From positions 1-11,315 of the forward strand of contig CADCWC010000036.1 in the NCBI GenBank assembly GCA_902806305.1: a stretch of 11,315 nt of DNA, read 5' to 3'. The position numbers and the translations under genes were made by a program. The notes beneath the pieces are model-generated. The model saw only the letters and a list, made by a program, of their open reading frames with translations, had not been told where the DNA came from and did no database searches. The DNA comes from an uncultured Thermoleophilia bacterium. Its GTDB lineage: Bacteria > Actinomycetota > Thermoleophilia > Gaiellales > F1-60-MAGs149. Below, piece by piece: positions 5,805-11,315 of the stretch (its first letter is position 1; each line of letters starts with the position of its first letter).

Positions 5805-5810
5805 GACAAT
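5805..5810 (+). promoter_or_regulatory. Possible -10 box of the PHP phosphoesterase gene
   Basis: GACAAT is one mismatch from TANNNT (G for T at position 1) and ends 6 nt before the GTG start at 5817. This resembles the leaderless layout of other genes in the window. No Shine-Dalgarno is seen before the GTG, which also favours leaderless translation. The match is weaker than the others. Confidence 0.3.
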
Positions 5811-5816
5811 GTCGGG

Positions 5817-6566
5817 GTGTCCGGGTTCGTCGACGTCCACAGCCACATGATCCCGTCGGGCGACGACGGCGTCCGCTCGGTCGACGAGGGGCTCGCGCTC
5901 CTTCGGGAGGCGGCCCGACGGGGCACGAGCGTGCAGTACGGCACACCGCATGCGAACGACACCCACCCCGTGACGCCGGCGCGGCGGGCACGCACGGAGG
6001 CCGCCCACGAGCAGATGGCGGGCGTCGCGGCCGCCTTCGGCCTCGAGCTGCGTCTCGGCTGGGAGCTCGCGCCGGAGCCGTGGCTGCTCGACGTCGACCC
6101 GACGCCGTACCGCCTCGCCGGTCTGCGCGCCGCCTTGCTCGAGTTCCCGCTGCCCCACACCGGGGCTCGCGACCTCCGGGTCCTGACCGCCTGCGTCGAG
6201 CACCTCGAGTCGGCCGGCCTCGTGCCGATCCTCGCGCACCCGGAGCGCTCACGTCCGGTGCAGGACGCGCTGCACCTGGCGGCGGCGTTCCGCGAGCGCG
6301 GGTGCCTCCTGCAGCTGAACGCCTCGAGCCTGCTCGGCCACGACGACGACCGCAGCCGCGTGGCGGGCGTGGCCTTGCTGACGGACGGCCTCTGCGACCT
6401 GGTGGCCTCGGACGCCCACCGGGCCGCCCGTCCCCCATACCTCGACGCGGCGCACGCGCTCGTGACCGAGCTCGTCGGGCCCGACGACGCCGACCGGCTG
6501 CTCACCGGCGCCGCGCTGGAGGCGATCGCCGAGCAGGAGGACGCCGAGGTGGCGCCGCGGCGCTGA
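5817..6566 (+). CDS. PHP-domain phosphoesterase, CpsB/CapC/YwqE tyrosine-phosphatase family
   Basis: The 249-aa protein follows the CpsB/CapC/YwqE family of manganese-dependent protein-tyrosine phosphatases. The family metal-site motifs appear in order: DVHSHMIPSGDDG (residues 6-18, His8 and His10), TPH (43-45), GWE (81-83), ILAHPER (138-144, His141) and VASDAH (196-201, Asp199 and His201). In known systems these enzymes remove phosphate from bacterial tyrosine kinases or Wzc-like proteins that control capsule and exopolysaccharide. Length is usual (about 240-255). The second residue after His10 is Ile-Pro-Ser rather than the common Leu-Pro-Gly. Here there is no Wzc, Wza, Wzx or glycosyltransferase gene nearby, so the usual capsule context is missing and the substrate is open. 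The start is GTG 5817, giving the metal motif near the N-terminus as expected; no ribosome binding site is seen. It is cytoplasmic. Confidence 0.82.
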   Translation: MSGFVDVHSHMIPSGDDGVRSVDEGLALLREAARRGTSVQYGTPHANDTHPVTPARRARTEAAHEQMAGVAAAFGLELRLGWELAPEPWLLDVDPTPYRLAGLRAALLEFPLPHTGARDLRVLTACVEHLESAGLVPILAHPERSRPVQDALHLAAAFRERGCLLQLNASSLLGHDDDRSRVAGVALLTDGLCDLVASDAHRAARPPYLDAAHALVTELVGPDDADRLLTGAALEAIAEQEDAEVAPRR

Positions 6567-6577
6567 GCCGTCGCCGC

Positions 6578-6589
6578 CGCTCGCGAGCG
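6578..6589. terminator. Palindrome between convergent genes
   Basis: CGCTCGCGAGCG is a perfect 12-bp palindrome in the 41-bp gap between the PHP phosphoesterase and the convergent zinc-finger gene. As a hairpin it would have at most a 4-bp stem and 4-nt loop. It may contribute to termination, but there is no T-tract. Confidence 0.2.
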
Positions 6590-6607
6590 TCGCCGGCACG
6601 TCCCCGA

Positions 6608-6868
6608 TCAGACCGGCACCTCGTCGACGTAGCACCAGCGCCAGCTCTCGCCGGGCTCGATCGACTCGATGATCGGATGATCGCTCGTCTGCGCGTGCGC
6701 GGTCGCGTGCCGGTTGGGCGACGAGTCGCAGCAGCCGACGTGGCCGCACGAGAGGCAGAGGCGCAGGTGGACCCACCACCCGCCGATGCGGAGGCAGTCC
6801 TCGCAGCCGTCGGCGCTCGGCTCGACGTCGCGGATCTGATCCAGGTGCGTGCAGGACGGGGTCGTCAT
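6608..6868 (-). CDS. UBP-type zinc-finger protein (ZnF-UBP, PF02148)
   Basis: The 86-aa protein is almost entirely one UBP-type zinc finger. The metal-ligand pattern is visible: CTH (Cys6, His8), CEDC (Cys22, Cys25), CLSCGHVGCC (Cys38, Cys41, His43, Cys46, Cys47) and the tail NRHATAHAQTSDHPII (His54, His58, His64). In eukaryotes this fold binds the free C-terminus of ubiquitin. Standalone bacterial versions are common in actinobacteria and their partner is not well defined. 'CC' stands where 'CG' is more frequent. The start is ATG 6868 with GAGGTG a few nt upstream as Shine-Dalgarno. It follows the truncated haemoglobin by 13 bp in the same direction and is probably in its operon. No ubiquitin-like or Pup/proteasome gene is visible in the window, so a link to protein tagging cannot be claimed. 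It is a small cytoplasmic protein. Confidence 0.88.
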   Translation of the reverse strand: MTTPSCTHLDQIRDVEPSADGCEDCLRIGGWWVHLRLCLSCGHVGCCDSSPNRHATAHAQTSDHPIIESIEPGESWRWCYVDEVPV

Positions 6869-6881
6869 GACACCTCGTTCG

Positions 6882-7259
6882 TCAGTGGGAGACGCGCAGC
6901 GCGAAGGTCGAGCCGCCGTCCAGGTACGGCCGGAACCGCCGCATGAACTCGTCGGAGAGCCCGACCTCGGCACAGGCGGCGCGCATGTGGTCGACCCACC
7001 GCTGCCGCTGCTCCTCCGTGATGCCGAGCCGGTGGTGGGCCGCCGCCATGACGGCGAAGCCGCCACGGGCCTCGGTGTGGAGCGCAGGCCCGCCCAGGAG
7101 CTCGCTCAGCCACAGCGTCAGTCGCTCGGCGTGGTCCTCGGCCGGATCGCGGAACAGCGGCCGGAGGAGCGGGTCGACGAGGACGCGCTCGTAGAACGCC
7201 TCGGCCAGGCGATGGAGCTGACGCTCACCGCCGGCAAGGGTGTAGAGGCTCTCGTCCAC
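6882..7259 (-). CDS. Group II truncated haemoglobin (trHbO/GlbO-like)
   Basis: This 125-aa protein has group II truncated-haemoglobin features. These are YTLAGGERQLHRLAEAFYERVL (residues 6-27, with Phe22-Tyr23 at B9/B10), DPLLRPLF (29-36), LWLSELLGGPALH, AAAHHRLGI (His75 in the proximal F8 position) and QRWVDHM (Trp88 at the G8 position typical of group II). These small haem proteins bind oxygen or nitric oxide and are linked to oxidative or nitrosative stress handling and redox roles. The start is GTG 7259: the protein then begins where family members do. A TACGCT -10 box (7272-7267) lies exactly 7 nt upstream, so it is probably leaderless. Longer in-frame starts upstream would add an Arg/Gly-rich sequence unlike the family. 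The 13-bp gap to the zinc-finger gene suggests one transcript. Confidence 0.9.
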   Translation of the reverse strand: MDESLYTLAGGERQLHRLAEAFYERVLVDPLLRPLFRDPAEDHAERLTLWLSELLGGPALHTEARGGFAVMAAAHHRLGITEEQRQRWVDHMRAACAEVGLSDEFMRRFRPYLDGGSTFALRVSH

Positions 7260-7266
7260 GGACCTG

Positions 7267-7272
7267 AGCGTA
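7267..7272 (-). promoter_or_regulatory. -10 box of the truncated haemoglobin gene (leaderless-type)
   Basis: TACGCT on the minus strand fits TANNNT and is followed by CAGGTCC (7 nt) and GTG 7259. The layout is the same as at the membrane protein gene (TACCCT-N7-GTGGAC). No good -35 is visible. The CAGG within the spacer is too close to act as a normal Shine-Dalgarno. Confidence 0.5.
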
Positions 7273-7329
7273 CCGCGGCCTCGGCCACCCGCCGTCGGGA
7301 CCGACGATCCGCCTCGACGCACCCGGTGG

Positions 7330-8058
7330 TCAGGCCCGAGGGTGCGACGGCTCCCGGCCGGACGCGACGCCCCCGAGGAGGCCCCTCGCCCGACGGGTCC
7401 GGCGACCACCCGACCCCGCCTCGAAGCCCGCCAGCATCAACGCGAGGCCGACCGTCTGCCCGACGTAGACGAGGTCGTAGCTCCCGAGCCGGCTGAGCGT
7501 CCCGGACCCCGCGATCGCGAGGACGCCGACGATGATCAGCACGTTGCCGGTGACCCGCCGGCCGTGGGCCAGCGACCAGAGCGAACCGCCGATCAGGAGC
7601 AGCGAGCCGACGGAGTTGCAGGCCACCGCCCACAGGTAGACGATCCCGCGGATCGTCTCGTTGTCGGGCGGGCGGGAGTCCGTCGCGGCCGCGAGCCGCG
7701 CCGGGTCGAGGTCGGCGGTGAGGACGCCGATCGTCGCGCCGACGACCGCCGTGCCGAGGGCGCCGAGTACGACGAGCGCGAGGCCGCGCGGCAGGACGAG
7801 GAACGCCGACCCCGCTCCGAGGAAGGCGACCGACAGGCACCCACCCGCCAGGTAGTAGACGCGGAAGGCGGGCTCGCCCCAGCCGTCCGCCGCGCCGTAC
7901 GTCTCCGCGCCGGCCGCCGCCGCGGCGAGCAGCAGTCCGATCGCCCAGAAGACCTTCGCCGGGGCGTAGCGTCGGACCGCCGATCCGGCGATGCGGGCGG
8001 CGAACACGGCCGCAGCCGCGGCGGTGGCCAGGGGCAGCGCGGCGGCGGGCAGGTCCAC
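7330..8058 (-). CDS. Seven-helix integral membrane protein of unknown function
   Basis: I do not assign a family. The 242-aa product has about seven hydrophobic segments: residues ~4-24, 34-54, 66-88, 91-113, 140-164, 172-190 and 197-213. The longest soluble loop lies between helices 4 and 5 (about 114-138; TADLDPARLAAATDSRPPDNETIRG). Aromatic and Gly motifs such as YYLAGGCLSVAFLGAGSAFL and YLWAVACNSVGSLLLIGGSLWSL are visible, and the C-terminal tail is Arg/Gly-rich and basic, probably cytoplasmic. No catalytic motif is evident. The start is GTG 8058, because a TACCCT -10 box (8071-8066) sits exactly 7 nt upstream and the first helix begins right after; the open frame further upstream is charged and overlaps the divergent CAP gene. 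The haemoglobin gene follows after 70 bp in the same direction but has its own -10 box. Confidence 0.72.
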   Translation of the reverse strand: MDLPAAALPLATAAAAAVFAARIAGSAVRRYAPAKVFWAIGLLLAAAAAGAETYGAADGWGEPAFRVYYLAGGCLSVAFLGAGSAFLVLPRGLALVVLGALGTAVVGATIGVLTADLDPARLAAATDSRPPDNETIRGIVYLWAVACNSVGSLLLIGGSLWSLAHGRRVTGNVLIIVGVLAIAGSGTLSRLGSYDLVYVGQTVGLALMLAGFEAGSGGRRTRRARGLLGGVASGREPSHPRA

Positions 8059-8065
8059 GATCCAG

Positions 8066-8071
8066 AGGGTA
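8066..8071 (-). promoter_or_regulatory. -10 box of the membrane protein gene (leaderless-type)
   Basis: TACCCT on the minus strand fits TANNNT; it is followed by CTGGATC (7 nt) and GTG 8058. No TTGACA-like -35 is apparent. It lies within the divergent intergenic region shared with the CAP gene. Confidence 0.5.
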
Positions 8072-8154
8072 CCGACGATTGCCGCACCGCCCGCGCCGGC
8101 GGGAGCGGTCCGGTCGGCCGCCCCGGACCCGCCGGAATGTTCGCCGAGGCTTCG

Positions 8155-8207
8155 GGAGGTTCGCCTCCGGAGGCCCTGGAGGCGCAGTCGTGGCCGTCCG
8201 ATGGAGG
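8155..8207 (+). promoter_or_regulatory. Leader with alternative GGAGG/CCTCC pairings and the Shine-Dalgarno of the CAP gene
   Basis: GGAGG (8155-8159), loop TTCG and CCTCC (8164-8168) form a UUCG-type hairpin. The same CCTCC is followed at once by GGAGG (8169-8173), making the palindrome CCTCCGGAGG. A further GGAGG is at 8178-8182, and the Shine-Dalgarno GGAGG is at 8203-8207, 7 nt before ATG 8215. CCTCC could therefore pair with several GGAGG copies, including the ribosome binding site. The promoter for this gene was not identified. Confidence 0.35.
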
Positions 8208-8214
8208 GGGTGTG

Positions 8215-8703
8215 ATGCCCATTCGCCGCCTCCTGCCGCTTCTCCTCCTCGTCGCGTCGATGGTCGCACCGGCGGCCGCGGATGCCGGGACGCTCCGTCT
8301 CCGGACCCCCGAGCGGGAGGTCGTGCGACTCATCAACGACATCCGCCTCGAACGCGGCCTCCCCCGTCTCCGCGTGGCGCCGACCCTCGTCCGGGCGGCC
8401 CGCCAGCACTCGAAGGACATGCGCTATCGGAGCTACTTCTCGCACACCTCGGCGACCGGCCAGAGCTTCGCGGAGCGCGTCCGGCGCTTCCACCGCGCGG
8501 GCGTCGTGGGCGAGAACATCGCCTGGGGCAGCGGCTCGCTGTCGACGCCCACCCGGATCGTCCGGGCCTGGATGGCCAGCCCGGGCCACCGCGCGATCAT
8601 CCTCGACCGCTCGTTCCGCCTCATCGGCGTCGGACGGTCGCGGGGCAGCTTCCGCGGCTACCGCGGCTCGGCGATCTACACCGCCGACTTCGCCGGCCGC
8701 TGA
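8215..8703 (+). CDS. Secreted CAP-domain (SCP/YkwD-like) protein
   Basis: The 162-aa protein begins with a signal peptide: MPIRR, hydrophobic LLPLLLLVASMVAP, then AAADA before mature residue about 25. The rest is one bacterial CAP domain. Visible family features are EVVRLINDIRLERGLPRLRVAPTLVRAARQHSKDM (35-69, His65), YFSHTSATGQSF (74-85, His77), VVGENIAWG (97-105, Glu100), WMASPGHRAIIL (119-130, His125) and GVG (138-140) before the final beta strand AIYTADF. The two His and Glu form the cavity site typical of YkwD-like proteins. Function in bacteria is poorly defined; it is exported beyond the membrane. There is no Cys. The ATG 8215 start is chosen over the adjacent GTG 8212 because GGAGG (8203-8207) is at the right spacing. 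It is divergent from the membrane protein gene and convergent with the response regulator. Confidence 0.9.
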   Translation: MPIRRLLPLLLLVASMVAPAAADAGTLRLRTPEREVVRLINDIRLERGLPRLRVAPTLVRAARQHSKDMRYRSYFSHTSATGQSFAERVRRFHRAGVVGENIAWGSGSLSTPTRIVRAWMASPGHRAIILDRSFRLIGVGRSRGSFRGYRGSAIYTADFAGR

Positions 8704-8755
8704 CGCGTCGCCAGGACGACGGCGGCCGATCGAGCGGCGCCCGGAGCTCAGTGGT

Positions 8756-8915
8756 GAGCGCCTAGCGGCGCTCGGCCATCACCTTCCGGAGCTACCCCCA
8801 CTCGGAAGGTCAGCTGCGAGCGCCTAGCGGCGCTCGGCCATCACCTTCCGGAGCTACCCCCACTCGGAAGGTCAGCTGCGAGCGCCTAGCGGCGCTCGGC
8901 CATCACCTTCCGGAG
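8756..8915. repeat. 62-bp direct tandem repeat, two full copies and one 36-bp partial, containing hairpins
   Basis: Copies lie at 8756-8817 and 8818-8879 (identical over all 62 bases by direct comparison), and the first 36 bases recur at 8880-8915. The partial copy is the true 3' end of the response-regulator gene (codons LRKVMAERR and TAG on the minus strand). The two full copies therefore carry the gene's end plus 26 extra bases. Each full unit holds two inverted repeats. One is GAGCGCC-TAGC-GGCGCTC (first at 8756-8773). The other is ACCTTCCGGAG with CTCGGAAGGT around a 9-nt loop (first at 8781-8810, one bulged G). The second inverted repeat is missing its partner in the partial copy. The array lies between convergent genes and could act as stacked bidirectional terminators. 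Confidence 0.9.
8880..8897 (-). terminator. Hairpin over the response-regulator stop codon
   Basis: A perfect 7-bp stem with 4-nt loop (GAGCGCC-GCTA-GGCGCTC on the minus strand) spans the TAG stop at 8888-8886. It recurs at 8818-8835 and 8756-8773 in the tandem copies. No T-tract follows. Termination is inferred from position and symmetry. Confidence 0.4.
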
Positions 8916-9263
8916 TGTGGGAGCGAGCTCGTTCGGGTTGAACGGCTTCGTGAGGTAGCCGACCGGGCCCTCCACGCTCCCCTCCTCCTGGCCGCGCAGG
9001 TCGGCGCGGGCGCTCAGGAAGACGATCGGCATCCCGGCGGTGAGCGGGTCGGACCGCAGGTCGCGCGCCACCGCCCACTCGTCGTGCGGGTCGACGCCCG
9101 GCAGCATGAGGTCGAGGAGCACCGCGTCGGGCGCCTCGGCGCGGGCCATCGGCAGCACCTCCTGGCGCGTCGCGGCCTCCACCACCGTGAACCCCTCCAT
9201 CTCCAGGTTCACGCGGCAGAGCAGGCGGATCGCCGCCTCGTCGTCGACCACGAGGATCTTCAC
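8886..9263 (-). CDS. Single-domain response regulator (receiver only)
   Basis: The 125-aa protein is a single CheY-like receiver domain with no output domain. Key residues are seen: acidic pair Asp7-Asp8 (ILVVDDE), phospho-acceptor Asp51 (VLLDLMLP), Ser84 (FLSAR) and Lys106 (LTKPFNP). The loop between beta-3 and beta-4 is somewhat long, with PGVDPHDEWAVARDLRSDPLTAGMP. Translation begins at GTG 9263, overlapping the histidine-kinase stop as GTGA, so it is the second gene of a kinase-regulator operon and the likely phosphate acceptor of that kinase. With no DNA-binding part, its output must be through protein contact or phosphorelay. Its last 30 bases are included in the tandem repeat downstream. 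It is cytoplasmic. Flagellar genes lie in the same window, but nothing shows that it is a chemotaxis CheY. Confidence 0.92.
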   Translation of the reverse strand: MKILVVDDEAAIRLLCRVNLEMEGFTVVEAATRQEVLPMARAEAPDAVLLDLMLPGVDPHDEWAVARDLRSDPLTAGMPIVFLSARADLRGQEEGSVEGPVGYLTKPFNPNELAPTLRKVMAERR

Positions 9264-11314
9264 GCCGCCTGCGCCCCCTGTCCCGACCCGCGCCGGAGCG
9301 GGAGCTCGACGATGAACGAGGAGCCGACGCCCTCCGTCGACTCGACCCGGATGCGGCCGCCCATGGCGGTCACGAACCCCCGGGTCAGGTAGAGGCCGAG
9401 GCCGATGCCGCGGATGCCGCGCGTCATGCGGGCGTCGGCGCGGAAGAACTTCCGGAACAGGTTCCGCTGGTCGGCGGCGGAGATGCCGATGCCCTCGTCG
9501 CGCACCCGGATCTCGACGGCGTCGAGACGTCGCTCGGCCGAGACCTCGACGACCCCGCCGGCCGGGGAGTACTTGATGGCGTTGTCGACCAGGTTCAGGA
9601 TGATCTGGCGTAGCTTGTCACGGTCGGCAGCGGCGATCAACGGCGCCTCGGGCACCTGCAGGGCCAGGCGATGCGTGGTCGCCACCCGGCCCGACTCGCG
9701 CGTGACGATCTCACCGAGCACCTCGGTGACGTCGACGTCGACCAGGTCGAGGGCGATGCCGCCCGCCTCGAGGCGGGCCACGCTGAGGAGCCCGTCCACG
9801 AGGCGGGTCAGACGCTCGGCCTCCGAGGCGATGTAGCGCAGGAACGTCGACCGGTCGTCGGCGGAGAACGCCGCGTCACCGCGCAGGAGCGTCTCGGCGA
9901 AGCCGTAGATGGACGTCAGCGGCGTGCGCAGCTCGTGCGAGACGGTGGCCACGAAGTCGCTCTTCAGCTGGTCGAGCTGCCGGTCGCTCGAGACGTCCCG
10001 CAGGGCGTAGACCGTGCCGACGCGGTCCTCGACCGGATCGCGGAGCTGGGCGGCCCGGACCGACAGCCAGATCTCCCGCTCGCCGCGCAGCAGTCGCACC
10101 TCGACGGCGCCGCCGCCGAAGTCGACCTCGTCCAGCGCCTGCCCGGCCGCATCGTCGACGTCCGAGAGCTCGCCGCGGAGCACGTCGCGCAGCGGTCGAC
10201 CGAGGGCCGTGCGGGCGGTCACGCCCGTCATGTCCGCGGCGGCCCGGTTCCACATCTCGATCCGCCCGCCGTGACCGACCACGACGATGCCGTCCGCGAT
10301 GGACGCGATGATCGCCTCGGACTTCTCCTTCTCCTGGGCCACGCGCTGGTAGAGCAGCGCGTTCTGGAGCGCGACCGTGGCCGAGGCGGCGAAGATCTGG
10401 AGCGCCTGCGTCTCGTCGGGCCGCCACGTGCGCGGCTCACGGCCGTACAGCGCGAGCACGCCGCGCACGCCACCGTCGGGCGAGATGACCGGGGCGCCCA
10501 GGAAGGCGGCCCACCCGGCACGGACCAGGGGGTCGTCGGGCGGGACGCGGTCGTCCTCCGCCATGTCCGTGATCGCGAGCGGCGTGCGGCGCGCCAGCAC
10601 CTCGGCCGATGCGCCCACGGAGAGGCTTCCGTTCTCGTGGCCGGGGAGGGGCGCGAGCGGCCCCTGGACGGCCCGGACCACGAGCCGGTCGTCCTCGACG
10701 AGCCGGAGCGCGCACGCGTCGGCGTCGAGCAGCGCCGCGGCCTGGGCCACGACCTCCGAGAGCACGGCCGGGGCGTCGAGATTGGCGGACATCAGGTCCG
10801 AGATGCGCTGCAGGTCGCTCGCGCGCTGCTCGCCGAGCCGGGCCGCGGCGAGCACCTCCGCCCGCTCGATCGCCGCCGCCGCGGCGGCGGCCAGGTGCCG
10901 GGCCAGCTCGAGGTCGTCATCAGCCGCGGTGTGGGGCGTGTCCCAGACGACGCCGAGGACGGCCATCGCCCGACCGGCGTCGTGCGAGCCGATCGGCAGG
11001 CAGAGCGCCGAGCGCTGGCCCGACTCGACCAGACGCTCGCGCTCCTCGGCCGGGATCCGACCGTCGGCGGCCACGTCGGCGCAGAGGACGATCCGCCCCT
11101 CGCGCGCGGCGAGCGCGAGGAGCGCGCCCGCCCGCCCGTCGCCGTCGACCAGCGCGGGCTCCGAGGGCACCGCCCCGACGGCGTGCAGATCGTCGACGCC
11201 CGTGGCCACCACCGCGCCCCGGGCCCGCAGCGCCCGCCGGGCGGCGGCCGCCACCGCGCCGTAGGTCTCGGTCGGCTCACGGGACCCCGAGAGCGTCTCG
11301 GCGATCTCCACGAA
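9260..11314 (-). CDS. GAF-GAF-PAS sensor histidine kinase (N-terminus outside window)
   Basis: At least 684 residues are visible and the frame stays open to the right edge, so the protein probably begins upstream. Order, numbered from the GTG at 11311: GAF domain about 10-150, second GAF about 170-320, PAS about 328-440, HisKA about 450-512, HATPase about 560-675. The phospho-acceptor is His459 in SHELRTPLTS. ATP-site boxes are NLVDNAIKYSP (N box, 573-583), DEGIGI (G1, 605-610) and RGIGLGLYL (G2, 634-642). A helical linker with YQRVAQEKEKSEAIIASIADG joins GAF2 to PAS. No transmembrane segment is seen in the visible part, so it is probably a soluble sensor of internal signals or bound ligands. 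It overlaps the response regulator by 4 bp (GTGA), making a two-component pair. The ligand is unknown. GTG 11311 could be the start, but a coding Phe codon precedes it at the edge. Confidence 0.92.
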   Translation of the reverse strand, partial: FVEIAETLSGSREPTETYGAVAAAARRALRARGAVVATGVDDLHAVGAVPSEPALVDGDGRAGALLALAAREGRIVLCADVAADGRIPAEERERLVESGQRSALCLPIGSHDAGRAMAVLGVVWDTPHTAADDDLELARHLAAAAAAAIERAEVLAAARLGEQRASDLQRISDLMSANLDAPAVLSEVVAQAAALLDADACALRLVEDDRLVVRAVQGPLAPLPGHENGSLSVGASAEVLARRTPLAITDMAEDDRVPPDDPLVRAGWAAFLGAPVISPDGGVRGVLALYGREPRTWRPDETQALQIFAASATVALQNALLYQRVAQEKEKSEAIIASIADGIVVVGHGGRIEMWNRAAADMTGVTARTALGRPLRDVLRGELSDVDDAAGQALDEVDFGGGAVEVRLLRGEREIWLSVRAAQLRDPVEDRVGTVYALRDVSSDRQLDQLKSDFVATVSHELRTPLTSIYGFAETLLRGDAAFSADDRSTFLRYIASEAERLTRLVDGLLSVARLEAGGIALDLVDVDVTEVLGEIVTRESGRVATTHRLALQVPEAPLIAAADRDKLRQIILNLVDNAIKYSPAGGVVEVSAERRLDAVEIRVRDEGIGISAADQRNLFRKFFRADARMTRGIRGIGLGLYLTRGFVTAMGGRIRVESTEGVGSSFIVELPLRRGSGQGAQAA

Positions 11315-11315
11315 C

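Noticed and set aside
4138..6438. A 766-codon open frame on the minus strand spanning the DUF4032 gene, tRNA and PHP gene
   Set aside because: It runs through a tRNA and antisense to a clear PHP gene, and its product is an Arg/Pro/Gly-rich sequence with no domain. It is a GC-rich frame shadow.
8756..8915. CRISPR array
   Set aside because: The units are directly adjacent and identical over the full 62 bp, so there are no variable spacers, and no cas genes are present.
8886..9263. Chemotaxis CheY
   Set aside because: It is a receiver-only protein, but it overlaps a GAF-GAF-PAS histidine kinase rather than chemotaxis genes. The sequence alone does not support CheY.

Overview
The window is very GC-rich (roughly 70% or more by eye) and every gene has strong GC at the third codon position. 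Several starts are GTG, many genes overlap by ATGA/GTGA, and several genes look leaderless, with a TANNNT -10 box directly before a GTG start. With a DUF4032-type kinase, a UBP-type zinc finger protein, a group II truncated haemoglobin and flagellar export genes, this suggests a motile high-GC actinobacterium, possibly class Thermoleophilia (Solirubrobacterales/Patulibacter-like). The phylum and class are inferences; no rRNA or other marker is present.

Layout. (1) 3-368, +: the C-terminal end of an MFS-type membrane transporter. (2) 450-2007, +: an amidohydrolase-2 family enzyme and a Rieske [2Fe-2S] protein with a 4-bp overlap, behind a TTGACA-N17-CACCCT promoter. A possible 20-codon leaderless leader peptide ends exactly on the amidohydrolase start (ATGA). 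(3) 2036-4184, -: a compact flagellar export-gate operon, fliP-fliQ-fliR, plus an unrecognised 72-aa gene. All junctions overlap or nearly touch. Upstream of fliP is a good match to a flagellar sigma-28 type promoter (TCAA-N15-GCCGATAC). (4) 4224-5556, -: a WaaP/Kdo-kinase-like protein with a DUF4032 C-terminus. (5) 5680-5753, +: tRNA-Pro(TGG), then a hairpin. (6) 5817-6566, +: a CpsB/CapC/YwqE-family PHP phosphoesterase. (7) 6608-8071, -: a seven-helix membrane protein, a group II truncated haemoglobin and a UBP-type zinc-finger protein. (8) 8215-8703, +: a secreted CAP-domain (YkwD-like) protein. (9) 8756-8915: a 62-bp tandem repeat that copies the 3' end of the next gene. (10) 8886-11314, -: a GAF-GAF-PAS histidine kinase, cut by the window edge, and a receiver-only response regulator, overlapping by GTGA.

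How the genes work together. FliP, FliQ and FliR form the core of the flagellar export gate in the membrane, and their promoter suggests control by the flagellar sigma factor. The amidohydrolase and Rieske protein are probably one metabolic unit. The kinase/regulator pair is a cytoplasmic-type signalling system whose regulator has no DNA-binding domain. The remaining genes look like housekeeping or single accessory genes. No mobile element, CRISPR array, toxin-antitoxin pair or defence system is visible.

No gene-free stretch exceeds about 200 bases. The larger gaps are 369-508 (promoter and leader ORF), 4096-4223 (sigma-28-like promoter), 5544-5679 (kinase and possible tRNA promoters), 8059-8214 (divergent promoter region with a hairpin-rich leader) and 8704-8885 (tandem repeat). 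The most notable non-genic signals are the sigma-28-like promoter, the repeated TANNNT-N7-GTG leaderless start module, the leader ORF at 450 and the 62-bp repeat.
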